NCBI RefSeq assembly: GCF_029760855.1
Contig: NZ_SOSI01000003.1
Coordinates: forward strand, 186,001 to 250,000
Length of the DNA: 64,000 nucleotides
From: Erythrobacter litoralis
Lineage (GTDB): Bacteria > Pseudomonadota > Alphaproteobacteria > Sphingomonadales > Sphingomonadaceae
Direction of reading: 5' to 3'
In this document: positions 54,639 to 62,782 of the stretch, one piece after another
How the letters are laid out: each line of letters starts with the position of its first letter
Numbering within the stretch: position 1 is the stretch's first letter
Translations under genes and position numbers: made by a program
The notes under the pieces: model-generated
The model's input: only the letters and a program-made list of their open reading frames with translations
Told to the model about the DNA's origin: nothing
Database searches by the model: none

Positions 54639-55727
54639 ATGGCCAAGGCAGCAATCCTCGAACAGGTCGGTTCGCTCACCATCGGTGAGGTCGAGCTGGC
54701 CGACCCCGCACCGCACGAAGTCCTGATCGATACGAAGGCCTGCGGCCTGTGTCATTCGGATCTGCATTTCATCAACGGCTCTTACCCCCACCCCCTCCCC
54801 GCCATTCCGGGCCACGAAGCGGCGGGCGTCGTGAGAGCGGTCGGCAGCGAGGTAAAGACGGTAAAGGTCGGCGATCACGTCGTTTCCTGCCTTTCCGCCT
54901 TCTGCGGGCATTGCGAGTTCTGCGTCACGGGCCGCATGGCGCTGTGCGTAAGCAGCGAGGTTCGACGCTCGCAAACACAGGCTCCGCGGATCACTCGCGC
55001 TCAGAGCGATGAAACGGTTGCGCAGATGCTCAACCTTTCGGCTTTTTGCGAACAAATGCTGATCCACGAACACGCATGCGTTTCGATCGACAAGGAAATG
55101 CCCTTCGACCGTGCGGCGGTAATCGGCTGTGCGGTAACGACGGGAGCGGGCGCGATCTTCAATGCCTGCTCGGTCGTGCCGGGCGAAGCGGTGGCGGTAA
55201 TCGGTTGCGGCGGTGTCGGTCTCGCTGCGATCAACGCGGCCAAGATCGCCGGCGCAGGCAAGGTGATCGCACTCGATCCTTTGCCGGAAAAGCGCGAACT
55301 CGCAGAAACGCTCGGTGCGACCCACACGGTCGATGCGATGGCGGACGACGCGGTGGAGCAGGTAATGAAAATTACCGGCGGCGGCGTGCATCACGCCATC
55401 GAGGCCGTCGGGAGGCAGGCTTCAGCCGATCTCGCCGTAAGGCTGCTGCGCCGCGGCGGTACCGCGACGATCCTCGGTATGATGCCGCTCGATTGCAAGG
55501 TCGGTCTCGGCGCGATGGACCTTCTTGCCAGCAAGAAGCTGCAAGGCGCCATCATGGGCAACAACCGCTTCCCGGTGGACCTGCCGCGTCTCGTCGATTT
55601 CTACATGCGCGGCTTGCTCGATCTCGACACCATCATCGCCGAACGGATTGCGCTCGAAGACATCAACGAAGGCTTCGAGAAGATGAAGGGCGGCCATTCC
55701 GCCCGCAGCGTCGTGGTGTTCGACTGA
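54639..55727 (+). CDS. Zinc-dependent alcohol dehydrogenase (MDR family)
   Basis: A 362-residue medium-chain dehydrogenase/reductase. Catalytic zinc ligands include Cys38 in CGLCHSD and His59-Glu60 in PGHEAAG. Four structural-zinc cysteines are at 89, 92, 95 and 103. The NAD-binding GCGGVGLAAINAAKIAGAG and ALDP follow, Asp favouring NAD(H). It lies after the terminator and before the phosphotransferase, whose start overlaps its stop (TGATG). Confidence 0.93.
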   Translation: MAKAAILEQVGSLTIGEVELADPAPHEVLIDTKACGLCHSDLHFINGSYPHPLPAIPGHEAAGVVRAVGSEVKTVKVGDHVVSCLSAFCGHCEFCVTGRMALCVSSEVRRSQTQAPRITRAQSDETVAQMLNLSAFCEQMLIHEHACVSIDKEMPFDRAAVIGCAVTTGAGAIFNACSVVPGEAVAVIGCGGVGLAAINAAKIAGAGKVIALDPLPEKRELAETLGATHTVDAMADDAVEQVMKITGGGVHHAIEAVGRQASADLAVRLLRRGGTATILGMMPLDCKVGLGAMDLLASKKLQGAIMGNNRFPVDLPRLVDFYMRGLLDLDTIIAERIALEDINEGFEKMKGGHSARSVVVFD

Positions 55728-56797
55728 TGGCGGGGATCGACTACGATGAGGCCATGGTCGGCACGGTGGAGGTGTCGGACAAGGACGCGATGGACCTCGA
55801 TGCGCTGACCGCGTGGTTCGAAGCGAATGTCGAAGGGTTCGAAGGCCCGATCGAGTATTCGAAGTTCAAGGGCGGACAGTCGAACCCGACCTACCGGATC
55901 GATACGCCATCACGAGCCTATGTCCTGCGCCGCCAGCCGTTCGGCAAGCTCTTGCCGTCCGCCCATGCAGTCGATCGCGAATATACGGCGATGTCCGCTT
56001 TGGGGCCGACCGGTTTCCCCGTGCCGAAGACCTACGGACTGTGCGAGGATCCGGACGTTATCGGCTCCAAGTTCTTCGTCATGGGTCTCGCCGATGGGCG
56101 CAACCTGTGGAACGGCGCCCTCCCCGGCATCGAGCCCGAGGAGCGCCGTGCGATCTACAATTCCATGATCGATACGATGGCGGACCTCCACTTGAAGGAT
56201 CCCGAAGCCATCGGCCTCGGCGATTACGGCAAGTCGATGGATTATTGCGCGCGGCAGATCGCCCGCTGGTCGAAGCAGTACAAACTCTCCGAAACCGAGC
56301 ATATGGAAAAGATGGAGCGGCTGATCGAATGGTTGCCGCAGACCATCCCGCCCCAGCACGAAAGCAGTGTGGTTCATGGCGACTACCGGCTCGACAACCT
56401 TATTTTCGAGAAAAACACGCCGAATGTGCTCGCTGTGCTCGACTGGGAGCTGTCGACGCTGGGCGATCCGATCGCCGACTTCAGTTACCTCATGCTAAAC
56501 TGGCAGAACGAAAGCGACGGTCGCGCCGGCCTCGGCGGGAAAGGTCTCGAAGCGCTGGGCATCCCGACGCAACAGGAAGCGGTGGACCGCTATGTCGCGC
56601 GCACCGGCTATCCGGTCCCGCCGATGGACTGGTACTTCTCGTACAACCTGTTCCGCCTTGCCGGTATCATCCAGGGCATCAAGAAGCGCGTGATCGACGG
56701 TACCGCGTCCTCCGCCCATGCCAAGCAGATGAGCGAACGGGTCGGACCGCTGGTCGATCGCGCCTACGAATTCGCGCAGAAGGCAGGGATGGACTGA
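55727..56797 (+). CDS. Phosphotransferase family protein (APH-like, ACAD10/11-associated)
   Basis: A 356-residue aminoglycoside-phosphotransferase-fold kinase. The catalytic loop HGDYRLDNLIF and metal-binding DWELSTLGDPIADFSYL are intact. Animal ACAD10 and ACAD11 carry such a kinase fused to an acyl-CoA dehydrogenase, where it phosphorylates the 4-hydroxyl of 4-hydroxyacyl-CoA before elimination. The ACAD10/11-like gene lies two genes upstream, so the same reaction sequence is plausible here. Confidence 0.9.
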   Translation: MAGIDYDEAMVGTVEVSDKDAMDLDALTAWFEANVEGFEGPIEYSKFKGGQSNPTYRIDTPSRAYVLRRQPFGKLLPSAHAVDREYTAMSALGPTGFPVPKTYGLCEDPDVIGSKFFVMGLADGRNLWNGALPGIEPEERRAIYNSMIDTMADLHLKDPEAIGLGDYGKSMDYCARQIARWSKQYKLSETEHMEKMERLIEWLPQTIPPQHESSVVHGDYRLDNLIFEKNTPNVLAVLDWELSTLGDPIADFSYLMLNWQNESDGRAGLGGKGLEALGIPTQQEAVDRYVARTGYPVPPMDWYFSYNLFRLAGIIQGIKKRVIDGTASSAHAKQMSERVGPLVDRAYEFAQKAGMD

Positions 56798-56845
56798 GGC
56801 GGCGCTGCTGCTAACAGCCCACGCGATATCAATCCGGAGAACGAC

Positions 56846-57670
56846 ATGAGCGCCGACCTTGCCCGCACTATCGAAGCCGCATGGGAAGACCGTGCGAATG
56901 TGGGCAAGGCCTCCTCCGATGTGCGCGCGGCGGTCGAACGCGCGCTCGCCATGCTCGATAGCGGTGAAGGCCGGGTCGCGGAGCCCGACGGGCAAGGCGG
57001 CTGGACGGTCAACCAGTGGCTGAAAAAAGCCGTCCTGCTCTCCTTCCGCCTCAACGATAACCGGGTGATGGAGGGCGGCAGCGCCGGCCACCCCGCATTC
57101 GACAAGGTTCCGAGCAAGTTCGCCGGTTGGGACGAAGCCCGCTTCCGCGAGGCGGGCTTCCGCGTCGTACCGGGGGCCGTCGCCCGCGAAGGTGCCTATA
57201 TCGCGCCCGGCTGCGTCCTGATGCCCAGCTTCGTCAATATCGGGGCCTATGTCGGCAGGGGGACGATGGTCGATACCTTCGCCAGCATCGGCAGCTGCGC
57301 CCAGATCGGCGAGAATTGCCATATCTCCGCGGGCGCGGGCATTGGCGGCGTCCTCGAACCGATGCAGGCCAACCCCACCATCATCGGCGACAATTGCTTC
57401 ATCGGCGCACGGTCCGAGATCGTGGAAGGGGTGATCGTAGGCGAAGGTTGCGTGGTGGCGATGGGCGTCTTCATCACCCAGTCGACCAAGATCGTCTATC
57501 GAGACAGCGGCGAAGTGATCCGCGGCCATATTCCGCCCTTTTCCGTGGTCGTTCCCGGTTCGCTACCCGGCAAGGATGGCGGCCCCGGCCTCGCCTGCGC
57601 CGTCATCGTGAAGACGGTGGATGCTCAAACGCGCGAGAAGACCGGGATCAACGAGCTGCTGCGCGACTGA
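56846..57670 (+). CDS. dapD: Tetrahydrodipicolinate N-succinyltransferase
   Basis: A 274-residue left-handed beta-helix acyltransferase of lysine/diaminopimelate synthesis. The hexapeptide repeat region [36 protein letters not shown] and [15 protein letters not shown] is characteristic of DapD. SD-like GGAGAACGAC is placed just upstream. It is unrelated to the catabolic cluster before it; a separate promoter is likely in the 48-nt gap or further upstream. Confidence 0.97.
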   Translation: MSADLARTIEAAWEDRANVGKASSDVRAAVERALAMLDSGEGRVAEPDGQGGWTVNQWLKKAVLLSFRLNDNRVMEGGSAGHPAFDKVPSKFAGWDEARFREAGFRVVPGAVAREGAYIAPGCVLMPSFVNIGAYVGRGTMVDTFASIGSCAQIGENCHISAGAGIGGVLEPMQANPTIIGDNCFIGARSEIVEGVIVGEGCVVAMGVFITQSTKIVYRDSGEVIRGHIPPFSVVVPGSLPGKDGGPGLACAVIVKTVDAQTREKTGINELLRD

Positions 57671-57686
57671 GGCGCGCCTTTCCGGC

Positions 57687-57711
57687 GGAACATTCGCCGC
57701 CAAGCTGCGTA
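57687..57711 (+). promoter_or_regulatory. EcfG-type promoter candidate for the small-protein operon
   Basis: GGAAC at 57687-57691 is followed after 16 nt by CGTA at 57708-57711. The general-stress sigma factor EcfG recognises GGAAC-N16/17-CGTT, so 8 of 9 positions match. A transcript from here would start some 25 nt before the TTG start of the first gene. Confidence 0.5.
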
Positions 57712-57742
57712 AAACCTGCACACCATCCGCAGGGAGCGTATC

Positions 57743-58060
57743 TTGGAAAACCGTAATAACGAAGTCCATGTCAGCGAAGTCGAAGCCAGCGGCGGCTCGA
57801 AAGAGGGGGTCGGGCGCTGGGTGCTGCTCGGCGGAACGCTGCTCGCGATCATCCTTCTTTCGATCGTCTGGATCATTCCTGCGATCATGGAAGGGGACGT
57901 CGAGGAAGAGGCGACCGTTTCCGGCGAAATACAGTCGCGCGAAAGCGATGGCGACAGCACCGACAGCATCGTCGGCGCTGCGGAACCGATGTCCGGCGAC
58001 GAGCAGGAAATCGGCGACCAGACCGAGATGGAAGACGGTCTTAGCACCGTTGAGAATTAA
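57743..58060 (+). CDS. Small single-pass membrane protein with acidic tail
   Basis: A 105-residue protein starting at TTG (57743) behind AGGGAG. It has a short polar N-terminus, one membrane helix (WVLLGGTLLAIILLSIVWIIPAI, about 26-48) and an acidic disordered C-terminal half. No domain is recognised. It leads the operon of small proteins, 22 nt upstream of the DUF2945 gene. The tail composition suggests a periplasmic or cytoplasmic flexible region, not an enzyme. Confidence 0.7.
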   Translation: MENRNNEVHVSEVEASGGSKEGVGRWVLLGGTLLAIILLSIVWIIPAIMEGDVEEEATVSGEIQSRESDGDSTDSIVGAAEPMSGDEQEIGDQTEMEDGLSTVEN

Positions 58061-58082
58061 GGCCCGATCAGGAGTATCCCCC

Positions 58083-58313
58083 ATGAGCAATTCGAACAGC
58101 TTCCAGACCAATCAATACGTCGAATGGGAATGGGGCAACGGCAAGGGTAAAGGCCAGATCAAGGAACGCTTCGAAAAGGAAGTGACCCGCAAATTGCAGG
58201 GCAGCGAAGTCACCAAGGACGGCACCGAGGATAATCCTGCCTACCTCATCGAGCAGGAAGATGGTGACGAAGTTCTGAAGCGCGGTTCCGAACTGTCGGC
58301 CCAGAACGACTGA
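58083..58313 (+). CDS. DUF2945 / hypervirulence-associated Tudor-like protein
   Basis: A 76-residue DUF2945 protein. The pattern Y-V-E-W-x-W-G-x-G-x-G-x-G-x-I, then ENPAYLIEQEDGDEVLKRGSEL with variation, fits this small beta-barrel family, which is annotated as Tudor-like in fungi and bacteria. No function is established in bacteria. Its stop overlaps the next start (TGATG). Confidence 0.85.
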   Translation: MSNSNSFQTNQYVEWEWGNGKGKGQIKERFEKEVTRKLQGSEVTKDGTEDNPAYLIEQEDGDEVLKRGSELSAQND

Positions 58314-58504
58314 TGCCGGCAAAATCGAAGGCACAGCAAAAGGCCGCTGGCGCGGCTCTTTCCGCCAAGCGCGGCGAGACCAAGGTCGGCGACCTGCAGG
58401 GCGCGTCGAAGCAAATGTACGACAGCATGAGCGAGGACGAACTGGAGGAATATGCCTCCACCGATCTCAACGGTCTGCCGGATCGTGTTGAGGACGACGA
58501 CTGA
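58313..58504 (+). CDS. DUF3008-family small protein
   Basis: A 63-residue acidic/basic mixed protein with the DUF3008 pattern: MPAKSKAQQKAAGAAL, then GASKQMYDSMSEDELEEYA. The family is short and of unknown role and is often found near stress genes. Translation is coupled on both sides by one-base overlaps. Confidence 0.85.
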   Translation: MPAKSKAQQKAAGAALSAKRGETKVGDLQGASKQMYDSMSEDELEEYASTDLNGLPDRVEDDD

Positions 58505-58842
58505 TGGATGACGACAAGAAAGACGAGGTCTACGACGAGTTCTACGACTGTGTGAACATGCAGCCCAAGGAACTCGACGAGTGGCTGGATACCGAAGACT
58601 CCAAATCGGTCGGCGACAGCGATAGCGGAGAGAGCACAGGCCACGAGATGGGCCGCCATATCGTCGATATCAAAAACACCAAGAAAGACGATCTGACCGA
58701 TACTCAGTACGAGCAAATGGAGAAGGTTGTCGGTTACGTGCATCGCCATTTGTCGCAGAAACCCGATGGCGATATCGAGCACAGCGATTGGCGGTACAGC
58801 CTGATGAATTGGGGCCACGATCCGATGAAGGACGATGGCTGA
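58504..58842 (+). CDS. DUF3140-family protein
   Basis: A 112-residue DUF3140 protein: DEFYDCVNMQPKELDEWL, TEDSKSVGDSD, and the C-terminal VGYVHRHLSQKPDGDIEHSDWRYSLMNWGHDP split over the last 45 residues. The family has been labelled DNA-binding in some databases, but without clear proof. It overlaps the next gene by 8 nt. Confidence 0.85.
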   Translation: MDDDKKDEVYDEFYDCVNMQPKELDEWLDTEDSKSVGDSDSGESTGHEMGRHIVDIKNTKKDDLTDTQYEQMEKVVGYVHRHLSQKPDGDIEHSDWRYSLMNWGHDPMKDDG

Positions 58843-59284
58843 GACCTTCGATTTCGATCGCTTCCTCGCCGCCCAGGATGGCGGCGTGTTCGAAAAAGCG
58901 ATCGAGGAATTGCAACAGGGAGAGAAACGCAGCCATTGGATGTGGTTCGTTTTCCCGCAACTCGAGGGGTTGGGATCGAGTCCGACCGCCCGTAAATACG
59001 CGTTGTCCGGCATCGCCGAGGCCGGTTCCTATGCGGCGCACGAAGAGCTCGGGCCCCGGCTAATCGAGGCTAGCGAGGCAATGCTGGAATGGGCCGGCAC
59101 CATGCCTGCCCACGATATCCTTGGCCAAGTGGACGCGATAAAATTTCGCAGTTCGATGACCTTGTTCGAGGCTGCGTGCGAAGACGATCAGGTGTTCGCC
59201 GACGCGCTCGATGCATTTTACGATGGCGAACGATGCGCACGCACGCTGGACGCCATCCAATCTTCCGGAAAGGTAAACGCATGA
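58835..59284 (+). CDS. DUF1810-family protein
   Basis: A 149-residue all-alpha DUF1810 protein. It has DFDRFLAAQDGGVFEKAI, SHWMWFVFPQLEGLG and IKFRSSMTLFEAA, the family hallmarks. Function is unknown; members are also called NADAR-diverging calpastatins in older annotation, which should not be trusted. It overlaps DUF427 by 4 nt. Confidence 0.88.
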   Translation: MAETFDFDRFLAAQDGGVFEKAIEELQQGEKRSHWMWFVFPQLEGLGSSPTARKYALSGIAEAGSYAAHEELGPRLIEASEAMLEWAGTMPAHDILGQVDAIKFRSSMTLFEAACEDDQVFADALDAFYDGERCARTLDAIQSSGKVNA

Positions 59285-59571
59285 CGGTTGTGGCACGATG
59301 GAATGGCGAGGAAATCGCCCGCAGCGACGATACGGTAGTCGTCGAAGGCAATCACTATTTTCCGGCGCACGATGTCGCCCGTAGTGCACTTGCGCCAAGC
59401 GACAAGACGACGGTCTGCCCTTGGAAAGGAACCGCACAGTATCAATCGATCAATGCCGGGGGAAAGATCAATCCGGATGCCGCCTGGTATTATCCCGATC
59501 CCAAGCCCGAAGCCGCTGAAATCAAGGATCGCATCGCATTCTGGAACGGCGTCGAAGTCGTCGACGAGTGA
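59281..59571 (+). CDS. DUF427-domain protein, short form
   Basis: A 96-residue DUF427 protein: VARWNGEEIARSDDTVVVEG, CPWKGTAQYQSI, AWYYPDPKPEAAEIKDRIAF in pieces. It is the minimal version of the fold also found in the 162-residue protein at 13666-14154. The ATG at 59281 overlaps the DUF1810 stop by 4 nt, and its own stop overlaps the next GTG by 4 nt. Confidence 0.88.
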   Translation: MTVVARWNGEEIARSDDTVVVEGNHYFPAHDVARSALAPSDKTTVCPWKGTAQYQSINAGGKINPDAAWYYPDPKPEAAEIKDRIAFWNGVEVVDE

Positions 59572-59801
59572 ACCAAACCGAGGCGGCGATCCTCACCTTG
59601 CTTGCGGAACGCGACATCGGTGCCACGATCTGTCCGAGCGAAGTCGCCAGAAGGATCGATCCGGATAAATGGCGCGATAGAATGACGGAGGTTCACTCCG
59701 CCGTCGATTGTCTCCACGCGCGGGAAAGGATCACCCTTTCCTGGAAGGGCGAGGCGATGACCAAGCGCTCCGGCCCCTATCGCATCGCCGAAGCAGAATA
59801 A
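59568..59801 (+). CDS. DUF3253-family small protein
   Basis: A 77-residue winged-helix-like DUF3253 protein starting at GTG (59568). It contains ILTLLAERDIGATICPSEVARR and KRSGPYRIAEAE. Such proteins may be small DNA-binding or regulatory factors, but this is inferred from fold only. It overlaps the DoxX-like start by one base. Confidence 0.82.
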   Translation: MNQTEAAILTLLAERDIGATICPSEVARRIDPDKWRDRMTEVHSAVDCLHARERITLSWKGEAMTKRSGPYRIAEAE

Positions 59802-60202
59802 TGATCCGTACGGCATTCCGCATAGTGCTGGGTTTGGCCTATCTCGCGGCGGGTGTTCTGCATATTGCAGCACCGGCCCCCTTCCTCTCGATCATGCCGG
59901 ACTGGGTGCCTGCACCCGAGTTCGTCATTTTTGCGACGGGTATTGCGGAGGTGCTGGGAGCGGTCGCCTTGCTCCAACCGCTGTCGCCCGGTTTGCGAAA
60001 GGCGGGCGCTATCGGCCTGGCAGCCTATGCGGTGTGCGTGTTTCCGGCGAACATCAATCATTTCGCGCTGGATATGGCCAAATCCGATCAAGGGCTTGGT
60101 CTCGCCTATCACGTACCGCGGATGGTCTTGCAGCCGATCCTGGTATGGCTTGCCCTGTGGTCCGGCGGCGTCACGGACTGGCCGTTCCGCCGCCGGCAAT
60201 AG
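59801..60202 (+). CDS. DoxX-like four-helix membrane protein
   Basis: A 133-residue integral membrane protein of the DoxX/DoxD type: helices at about 5-25, 42-60, 68-85 and 104-121, with VLGLAYLAAGVLHI and GIAEVLGAVALL. It ends the operon; its stop is 5 nt from that of the convergent SWIB gene. DoxX proteins have been tied to thiosulfate oxidation and redox stress, and the exact role here is unknown. Confidence 0.85.
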   Translation: MIRTAFRIVLGLAYLAAGVLHIAAPAPFLSIMPDWVPAPEFVIFATGIAEVLGAVALLQPLSPGLRKAGAIGLAAYAVCVFPANINHFALDMAKSDQGLGLAYHVPRMVLQPILVWLALWSGGVTDWPFRRRQ

Positions 60203-60207
60203 TGAAA

Positions 60208-60465
60208 TCAGGTCGCGGTCATGTGCTTCGAAACCGCGCCGGTCATCTTGAACATCGAAATCTGTTCCTTGCCGATGACTTCGCCAAGCTTCTGATCGGG
60301 ATCGATCATACGCTTGTCCTTCGCGTTCTGAAGGTCGTTCGCCTTGATATAGTCCCACACTTTGGAGGTGACCTGAGCGCGCGTCATCGGGCCCTTACCG
60401 ACCACGTTTTCAAGTTCCGGCGAGAGGTTCACCGGTTTTTGCAGAGCATTGTTCTTACCAGCCAT
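60208..60465 (-). CDS. SWIB/MDM2-domain protein
   Basis: An 85-residue single SWIB domain: KPVNLSPELENVVG, MTRAQVTSKVWDYIKANDL, KRMIDPDQKLGEVIG. The domain is best known from eukaryotic chromatin complexes; bacterial stand-alone versions have unknown roles. It lies 27 nt after the PEBP gene on the same strand and is probably co-transcribed with it. Confidence 0.9.
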   Translation of the reverse strand: MAGKNNALQKPVNLSPELENVVGKGPMTRAQVTSKVWDYIKANDLQNAKDKRMIDPDQKLGEVIGKEQISMFKMTGAVSKHMTAT

Positions 60466-60492
60466 TGCGAAATCCTTTCTGGTGGTTGTGCA

Positions 60493-61077
60493 TTATTCGT
60501 TATCGTCGAGATCGGCCATGTCGAGATCCTCGACCACGTGGCCTTCGAATTTGGCCGACAGCAAAGCGACCGCCGTGACATGATCCTTCATCATGGCAAG
60601 GAGGTCATCGTAGGTCGCACCCGGCATCAGGGTGAGCGGCAGATCGAGCGCAAAAAGCTGGAAGACGTAAAGGTGCTGCACGCCGACCGGCGGATTTGGC
60701 AGCAGCCACTCCGAATTGCCCTTGGCGTTCTTGCCGACCCGGGGCGGCGCCTCGCCTTCGAGCAATTGGCCCCGCTGCCCGGCCAGGCCCCAGACGAGCC
60801 AATGGATCTCGCCCGACGCCGCATCCTCGACTACAAGCACGAGTTCCTGCGTGCCGGGGGGCGGCGCGGTCCATTCCAGCGGCGGCGCGACGGCGTCTTC
60901 CTCGATCGCAGTAAAACTCGGATCGAGTTCCCGTCCTGCTTGGAAGGCGGGGCTCGACAATGCGAAGCCCGCCTTGCCGAGTTGCTTCTCGTTCGAAATC
61001 TTCCCCGCCGTAAGCTCAGCCGAGATGGTTTCGCCGCCGATTGCTCGACCGATCCAGTCGGTATCCGAACCTGCCAT
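60493..61077 (-). CDS. YbhB/YbcL (PEBP) family Raf-kinase-inhibitor-like protein
   Basis: A 194-residue cytoplasmic phosphatidylethanolamine-binding-protein fold. It has FALSSPAF near residue 50, APPLEW, LVLVVEDAASGEIHWLVWGL in parts, and GVQHLYVFQLFALD. The ATG at 61077 has AGGAGTG upstream. The usual Asp-Pro dipeptide of YbhB (EDPDAP) is replaced by EDAASG, so ligand binding may differ. Confidence 0.87.
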   Translation of the reverse strand: MAGSDTDWIGRAIGGETISAELTAGKISNEKQLGKAGFALSSPAFQAGRELDPSFTAIEEDAVAPPLEWTAPPPGTQELVLVVEDAASGEIHWLVWGLAGQRGQLLEGEAPPRVGKNAKGNSEWLLPNPPVGVQHLYVFQLFALDLPLTLMPGATYDDLLAMMKDHVTAVALLSAKFEGHVVEDLDMADLDDNE

Positions 61078-61142
61078 TTTCACTCCTGCATTTCTGTTCG
61101 CGGACAAACGCTCCGCTGTGTTCGAACCGGTCTAGCGGGGCG

Positions 61143-61167
61143 AACGCGGTCTGCACTATGCCTTTCC
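61143..61167 (-). promoter_or_regulatory. EcfG-type promoter candidate for the PEBP-SWIB pair
   Basis: Read leftward, GGAAA (61167-61163) is followed after 16 nt by CGTT (61146-61143), 8 of 9 positions of the EcfG consensus. The PEBP start codon lies about 66 nt downstream. Confidence 0.4.
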
Positions 61168-61253
61168 GCACTGTTTGCACCGATTTTCTCACCCTTCGGC
61201 GCAGCGAAAAAGAGCGTTCCACGTTCCATTCACCCTCTTCCCTTGGCTCAGCC

Positions 61254-61265
61254 ACGATTAATCGT
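61254..61265. promoter_or_regulatory. 12-bp palindrome upstream of the S41 protease
   Basis: ACGATTAATCGT is a perfect palindrome in the divergent gap between the PEBP and S41 genes, 57 nt before the S41 start. It could be an operator; the regulator is unknown. Confidence 0.35.
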
Positions 61266-61321
61266 CATCTATACAAGGAGATGAACGGTCGCCGACTCGT
61301 GGCACCGGAGGGGACGCAGAC

Positions 61322-62776
61322 ATGTCGAAATTTCGCACCATCCTGTCGGCAACGCTGGCCGTGGCACTTACAGCTTGCGGAGGTGGGGGCGGTTCGGGTT
61401 CCACCGGCGGAACCATTGGCGGCGGCAATACGGGCGGAGGGGGCGGCTCAGGCGGCGGTGGCACAGGCGGAAGCGCGGCCGATTGCTCGATCGGCGCACG
61501 CAAGGATTGGGTTCTGGGCCAGATGCGCGAATGGTACCTGTTCCCCGACTTGCTCAATACCGGGATCAATCAGGCCAGCTACGATACGGTGCAGGATTAC
61601 ATTGATGCGTTGGTCGCCCCGGCCCGCGCCCAGGAACGAGACCGGTTCTTCACGTACATCACGTCGATCGAAGAAGAGAACGATCTTATTCGCACCGGAT
61701 CGAACGCGGGTTTCGGTGTCCGCCTTTCTTATGATCAGGGTGCCGGCCGGCTCTTCGTGGTCGAAGCGTTCGAGAGCGCGCCTGCCTTCGCCGCCGGCGT
61801 CGATCGAGGCACGGAGATCCTCGCAATCGACGGTCAGACCGTCTCCAGCTTGTTCGCGCAGGGTGGATCGTTCGCGGTAAGCAATGCTTTAGGGCCGAGC
61901 GACCCCGGGGTTTCACGCGCACTTCGCATACGCACCGTTGGCGGGGTCGAGCGGACAGTCACCATCCAGAAAACCGAATATTCGCTCGATCCGGTGTCCG
62001 ATCGTTATGGAGCGAAAATCCTGGATGTGGATGGCAAGCGCGTCGGCTACATAAATCTTCGTACGTTCATCATCCAATCCGCCGAACAGGATCTTCGCGA
62101 AGCGTTCCAGCGCTTCCAGAACCAGAATGTCGATCAGGTCATACTGGATCTTCGCTATAATGGCGGTGGCCTGATTTCGATCGCGGATTTGCTCGGGGAC
62201 CTTCTATCCGCCGATAAGACGGGCCAAGTTTTCAGCCGTACTGTGTTCCGGCCATCCAAATCCGAGAATAACGAAACGACCCTTTTCTCATCCCAGCCAC
62301 AAGCGATATCGGCGACGAAAATCGCCGTCATCGGGCGGGAGGGAACGGCGTCTGCCAGCGAACTCGTCACGAATTCGATGCTCGCCTATCTCGATGAGAA
62401 CATCGGCCTCATCGGCACGAACACATTCGGTAAACCGGTCGGGCAGATCGCGCTGGACCGTTCGGCATGCGACGATCGCTTGCGCGTCGTCGCCTTGCAG
62501 ACCGAGAATGCCGATGGCGAAGGCGAATATTATCGGGGCCTTGCAAGCGTCATGCAGGCGACGTGCGCTGCGGACGACCAGCTTACCCGCCAGTTGGGCG
62601 ATCCGAGTGAGGAATCGATCAGTACCGCGCTAGATTATCTTGCCGGGCGGACTTGCCGGCCGATCACGGTCACCGCAACAAAGAAGGGCGTAACCGCTCA
62701 GGCGGTGCCTCGCAGAGAGCTGTTGCTCTCGGCCCGACCAAGCGCGGCGCAGTCGGAAATACCAGGGCTGTTCTAG
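61322..62776 (+). CDS. S41-family (CtpA/tail-specific) lipoprotein protease
   Basis: A 484-residue serine protease. The lipobox LTAC gives the acylated Cys19, followed by a Gly/Ser-rich linker (about 20-52). A PDZ domain spans about 130-215 (GVRLSYDQGAGRLFVVEAF, GTEILAIDGQTV). The S41 domain has the catalytic Ser346 in GTASASELV and Lys371 in TFGKPVGQ, 25 residues apart as in CtpA. It probably cleaves envelope proteins at their C-terminal ends. SD GGAGGGGAC precedes the ATG at 61322. Confidence 0.92.
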   Translation: MSKFRTILSATLAVALTACGGGGGSGSTGGTIGGGNTGGGGGSGGGGTGGSAADCSIGARKDWVLGQMREWYLFPDLLNTGINQASYDTVQDYIDALVAPARAQERDRFFTYITSIEEENDLIRTGSNAGFGVRLSYDQGAGRLFVVEAFESAPAFAAGVDRGTEILAIDGQTVSSLFAQGGSFAVSNALGPSDPGVSRALRIRTVGGVERTVTIQKTEYSLDPVSDRYGAKILDVDGKRVGYINLRTFIIQSAEQDLREAFQRFQNQNVDQVILDLRYNGGGLISIADLLGDLLSADKTGQVFSRTVFRPSKSENNETTLFSSQPQAISATKIAVIGREGTASASELVTNSMLAYLDENIGLIGTNTFGKPVGQIALDRSACDDRLRVVALQTENADGEGEYYRGLASVMQATCAADDQLTRQLGDPSEESISTALDYLAGRTCRPITVTATKKGVTAQAVPRRELLLSARPSAAQSEIPGLF

Positions 62777-62782
62777 ATAGCG

